DNA from: Dichomitus squalens LYAD-421 SS1
Lineage: Eukaryota; Basidiomycota; Agaricomycetes; Polyporales; Polyporaceae
DNA length: 64,000 bases
Assembly: GCF_000275845.1 (NCBI RefSeq)
Contig: NW_006766909.1
Location: forward strand, 290,221 to 354,220
Direction of reading: 5' to 3'
The notes below the pieces were generated by a model. That model had not been told where the DNA came from and searched no databases. It worked only from the letters and a program-made list of their open reading frames with translations. This document shows positions 60,388 to 64,000 of this stretch, piece after piece (the stretch's first letter is position 1; each line of letters opens with the position of its first letter). A program made the translations under genes and the position numbers.

Positions 60388-63300
60388 ATGCCTGTGGTGT
60401 CGCGACATTGGGCCGCCCCGCCAACGCGGCGGGAGGTCATGCTCCTCTTGTTCTCCCTGACAGTGTTTGTCCTCTCTTACAACCTAGAGACATCGCTGGG
60501 CCTGGTAGGCGTGAACCCGCAGAAGCTGAGCGCGTCGTATCTGTCGAGCATAGGTGAGTGCTTCATGTGTTCTTTCCGGGCATCGGGGAGCGGGCGTCGG
60601 AGTAGGCTCGTAGAAGCACACATCATATGCCGGGGTGCGTGGGTCACCGGTGTGGTGAGCAACCTGACGGGGCCCCACAGTCGCTGTGTGGCAGTATGAG
60701 GGCGCATCGCAGACACGCGGCGAACGTAACGCTCTATTGCTACTTTGACACCGTCGGACGCACCCTGGCACGAACCCTGGCACGACGGGCAAAGCGGCTG
60801 TTTCCCGAATATAGAAACAGTGTGAAAACAGGTATGACGGGTTGATGTTTCGCAAGTGTTCCCGGGGTGTGTCTGAGGCAACGGAGAACGTGATGTTTCT
60901 TGGTTGTTTCCTGAAAACAAGCAAGAGGCTCCGTGTGTCGAGAAATGGGAAAGTTCACGGAAACATACGGGAAATATGGCAAAGCATGAATAGTGCCAAA
61001 TGAGAGTGACACGGTGTTCTCGAAGACTGGGGATGTTCAAATGAAACATGGTGTTCCCTCAAGAGCTTTGGAGGGGGGAACCGTGTTGGAGCACCCCGGC
61101 GTCGCACCGTTTCTTTGCAGTTTCTCGAAGCGCTTCAGGTCTTCGAAAACACCACGCCACCCTGATACGGAAATACTCGTACTTTGTCATGTTTTTTGAG
61201 CCTGATTCCGTAGAGTTTCCCGTTTCTGGATACACAAACCCTCTTTCTTGGTTTCGAGAAACATCTCATTCCCCACTCCCTCAAACGCCCGGGGAACATT
61301 CGCGGAACATCAGCCTCTTAGACGTGTTTTCACGCTGTTTCCCTATTCGAGAACAGGCGTCTTGCCCATCGTGTGGAGACGCCGTGGCCCCTGTGAACGA
61401 CCACCTATGCCTCCTCTCTGTTACGTCCCTTGAGAAAAGAGTGCTGAGTGCGCGCTTCATCTTCGACAGGCATCGGCTCGAAAGACCCCGGATTCGACGC
61501 GGACGGTCGCCGCCCCGCGCAATGGCGAGACGATCTCGAGAATCTCATCGTCGGAGACTGGGAGTGGCGCGAGGGAGAAGTCTCTGGTGTCCCGCGCGGG
61601 CAAGCGGCGCGTTCTGGTAGCGGGCGCCACGCGATGATATACAACTTCGGCAAGAGTTTGAAAGGGAAGAGTACAAGGGGGAAGCCCGATGGAGAGGAAG
61701 ACCATGGGGGCGTGAGCCTGAGCACCGGTGTCACGGTGAAGGACCAGTTTGTGAGGTGGGGAAGAGATGTGCCTCAGACGAGGGTGCTCGCGCATGCCCC
61801 AGGTGAGTCTCATTCTTCTTGTCGCTGAATTAGTAAGTGCTGAGGCAGGACGTTTACAGGGTACACAGTACTGGAGAACGTTGTCGCGGTGAATGGCACG
61901 CTATTCGTTGTGGCGGACGACTGGACGAAGGTGCCAAAGCTGAGCGACATTGCGTCGTCCTCGCTCGACCCTTCAAGACCACCTCGCATACAGGACTGGC
62001 AGATGCTGACTACGAGCCAGGCGCGAGATTGGTTCGGCACATATGCAGCAAAGTGCGTCCCACAGATTTCAGCGCACAACATCTTAAGCTGAACTTGAGC
62101 CCGACACAGGATCCACGGCACGTCCTGGATAGCCCTCGACACCGCCGACAACCAAGACCCGTACCTCCTACTCTCCCTCTTCCGCACACACGCGTCCCTC
62201 ATGTCTCCGCAGCCCTCCTCCGCCTTCACTTCCTCCTCCGGCCTGCGCATCATCGCCCCAGGGGCGTCTCCCTCCCTCCCGAAAGACGTCCCTGCGCCTC
62301 TCCGCCTCATTTTCCCGCACCTCCCGACCTTTTCCACCCCACACATTCCCCCGGCGCCCGGCGAGGACGAGAAGAAGCACCCCCCGCCCCGCGAGCGCTC
62401 GTACTTCGGCATACACCCCCTCCTGCCCAAGGCCGTGTTGCCTACCGTAGGGCTCTGGTTCGAGGAAGACTGGGAGGACCTGACAGAGATGCACGTCCCG
62501 TTCTTGTTCGAGCGCGTAGTCGTCGCGGACCGCGGGGCCGCCGACCGCGGGCGCGCAAACTGGCTTCCCCCAGCACCATCGTCCTCGTCCGACGCTGCGG
62601 CCCCTGCGGCAGAAGCGCAGGTGGAGGCACGCGCGGAGGGCCTGGGGAAGCGCGCCGTCGGGAACGAGGGCGAGCCCGTGTGGGCCGCGCCCTTCGTCGG
62701 GCTCAGCGCGCCGCAGGGGTGGTGGGCGCCCGTGCACGCTGCGCTGTTGCGATACCTGCACCTCCCCAACGACTCCCCCAGCGCGACGTCGGGCGCGGGA
62801 GGCGGGTTCTGGGGCGGGGCGAAGGGGAAGAGGAAGCCGGTGGTGACGTACGTGTCGATGCAGGACGAGCCCCGGGGCGCGGGGGCGCGGCTGGCGCACG
62901 AGGACCACGAGAAGCTGGTGCTAGGGCTGAGGAGGCTGGAGCGGGAGGGCGTGCTTGGGGAGGTGCACGTTGTGCGGGGCAATGGGAGCGTGTCGGCGCC
63001 GGAGTGGGTGGAGAGGATGGGGGCGTTTGCGAAGGCGACGGTGGGTGTCTGTTGCTGTTGTGGGCATGCATGCTGTGGGCGGCGTCGCTGACCGGATGCG
63101 TTGGTAGATCGTGATGGGCCCGTACGGGCACCAGCTCGCGGACAGCGTGTTCATGCGCTCGCCCCTTGCGGAGGTGCAGGTCCCGAAGGCGCACCAGAAG
63201 CAGAAGGAGAAGGCGGCGACGCCGGCGGCCCTCCCCCCGATGCTGATGGAGTTCTTCCCCCCGGGGACGTTCGTGCGCGACCAACAATACGCGGTGCAGG

Positions 63301-63527
63301 CGCTGAAGATCGACTACTTGGGCTGGTGGGCGGAGAGGTGCGTGTTCACGTCCTGCTAGCTATTGGGCGGAAGCGGGGTCACTAACGATACTCCGACGGT
63401 CAGGACGTTCACGAGCGACAACTTACCTGAACTCAGCTACGACTCGCGGACAGACCCCGTCGTGCCGATCGATGTGGACGCCGTCCTGCGCACGGTGCGA
63501 GAAGAGGCTGCCCGCCGTGCGGCATGA
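60388..63527 (+). CDS. GT61 (DUF563) glycosyltransferase, type II membrane protein
   Basis: Likely Golgi glycosyltransferase; donor and acceptor unknown (relatives include xylosyl- and GlcNAc-transferases). Six exons (60388-60553, 61470-61802, 61860-62052, 62110-63040, 63108-63337, 63404-63527) total 1977 nt, 658 aa. N-terminal cytosolic part MPVVSRHWAAPPTRREV, then one membrane segment LLLFSLTVFVLSYNL. The body has YTVLENVVAVNGTLFVVADD, LFRTHASLMS, HIPFLFERVVVADRG-like HVPFLFERVVVADRG, then the GT61 core: KPVVTYVSMQDEPR, VLGEVHVVRGNGSV, IVMGPYGHQLADSVFM (the conserved G-x-H glycine-histidine region) and PPMLMEFFPPGTF. It ends TVREEAARRAA. Intron 1 is 916 nt, more than ten times the usual size, because it holds the foldback element at 60781-61373. 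GC is very high in exon 4. Confidence 0.88.
60781..61373. mobile_element. foldback/TIR element inside intron 1 of the GT61-type gene
   Basis: The left arm (60781-61033) and the reverse complement of the right arm (61137-61373) match along about 240 bp: CACGAYGGGCAA, GAAACAGYGTGAAAACA, TTGATGTTTCGC/CTGATGTTCCGC, GTGTTCCCGGGG, GATGTTTCTTGG, GAAAYGGGAAA, GTTCACGG/CTCTACGG, GTGTTYTCGAAGACYTGG. About 100 bp lie between them. There is no coding sequence, which fits a non-autonomous MITE-like element. Target duplications could not be fixed. The many mismatches show it is not recent. Confidence 0.7.
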
Positions 63528-64000
63528 TATGCGCGGATCATCCCCGCACGTCCTCTTTCGTCTTGTATATAGTACGATACTGCATGCGCGATACCTCGGA
63601 CTTTGCATAGAGAGAGAGGGAGCCTGGGTCGTTCGTAATCGAGCTCTGCATCACACGATCTCCGTCCTCACTATCTCGCACTCTCGCTGCAATGCTATTC
63701 GATAGATTTCCATGAACGTATATAAGTATCCAAGCAAACCCGCAGACATCCATAGCACTGAAGCGCCCAATACATATTCGTGCATCGATCGTATTCCTGA
63801 GGGTGCTCGACTGGTGTATGTACGGTCGGCCCTTTCGGACGTCCGTAGCGGCTGAACCTCATCTGCCAAGTTCACTGCGATGACACCTTCCATGCGCGAT
63901 ATACATAACTTCTAGTATGGGTGCAAACGGATATGCCGTCAATCTATTTGGAGGGTCACTATTATGCTTGTTGAGCTGATGTCACCCGTCGAAAACACTG
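63528..64000. other. 3' flank, no gene recognised
   Basis: No supportable gene. A minus-strand open frame at 63651-63893 contains one hydrophobic stretch (YVLGASVLWMSAGLLGYLY) but has no other support. Confidence 0.35.

Overview
The window is nuclear DNA of a filamentous basidiomycete, most likely an Agaricomycete. Evidence: GC-rich coding DNA, many phase-consistent introns of about 45-75 nt with GTRNGT donors, CTAAC-like branch sites and YAG acceptors, F-box/LRR gene families, and fungal housekeeping proteins (Sec24, GFAT, Sec2, Spp2). Exon models were made by eye. For most genes the summed exon length is an exact multiple of three and no stop occurs between the chosen start and end, which supports them.

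Layout. 0-0.54 kb: an LTR-like remnant. 1.8-5.3 kb (-): Sec24 COPII cargo adaptor with an extra N-terminal WW domain. 5.9-8.0 (+): MFS transporter. 8.3-9.2 (+): TenA/heme-oxygenase-fold protein, convergent with a C2H2 zinc-finger gene at 9.5-10.5 (-). A sharply bounded tract almost without CpG (8.8-10.34 kb) covers the 3' parts of both. 13.2-14.0 (+): small hydrophilic CsbD-like protein. 14.1-14.8: ATP10 relic. 15.5-18.1 (-): two F-box/LRR loci. 18.7-23.6 (-): ABCC transporter. 24.8-26.3 (-): BsmA/IDO-type 2OG-Fe(II) dioxygenase. 28.3-35.3 (+): two-module NRPS (A-T-C-A-T-TE). 35.4-37.7: F-box relic and intact F-box gene. 39.7-42.5 (+): GFAT. 43.4-44.5 (-): coiled-coil protein. 44.8-46.2 (+): Spp2-type G-patch splicing factor. 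47.5-49.4 (+): FAD monooxygenase ending in a CaaX box. 50.0-53.3 (+): Sec2 Rab GEF. 54.1-56.3 (-): acyl-CoA dehydrogenase. 58.1-58.7 (-): decayed bHLH factor. 58.9-60.0 (-): CIA1/CIAO1 relic. 60.4-63.5 (+): GT61-type glycosyltransferase whose first intron carries a foldback element.

How it fits together. Most genes are unrelated housekeeping loci. The stretch from 18.7 to 35.3 kb (ABCC pump, amino-acid-type 2OG dioxygenase, dimodular NRPS), flanked by F-box/LRR genes and relics, looks like a small peptide biosynthetic cluster and is the best candidate for undescribed chemistry. The other unusual items are the CpG desert, the CaaX-tailed monooxygenase, the WW-Sec24 fusion, two long-arm inverted repeats, and broken second copies of genes that are normally essential or important (ATP10, CIA1).
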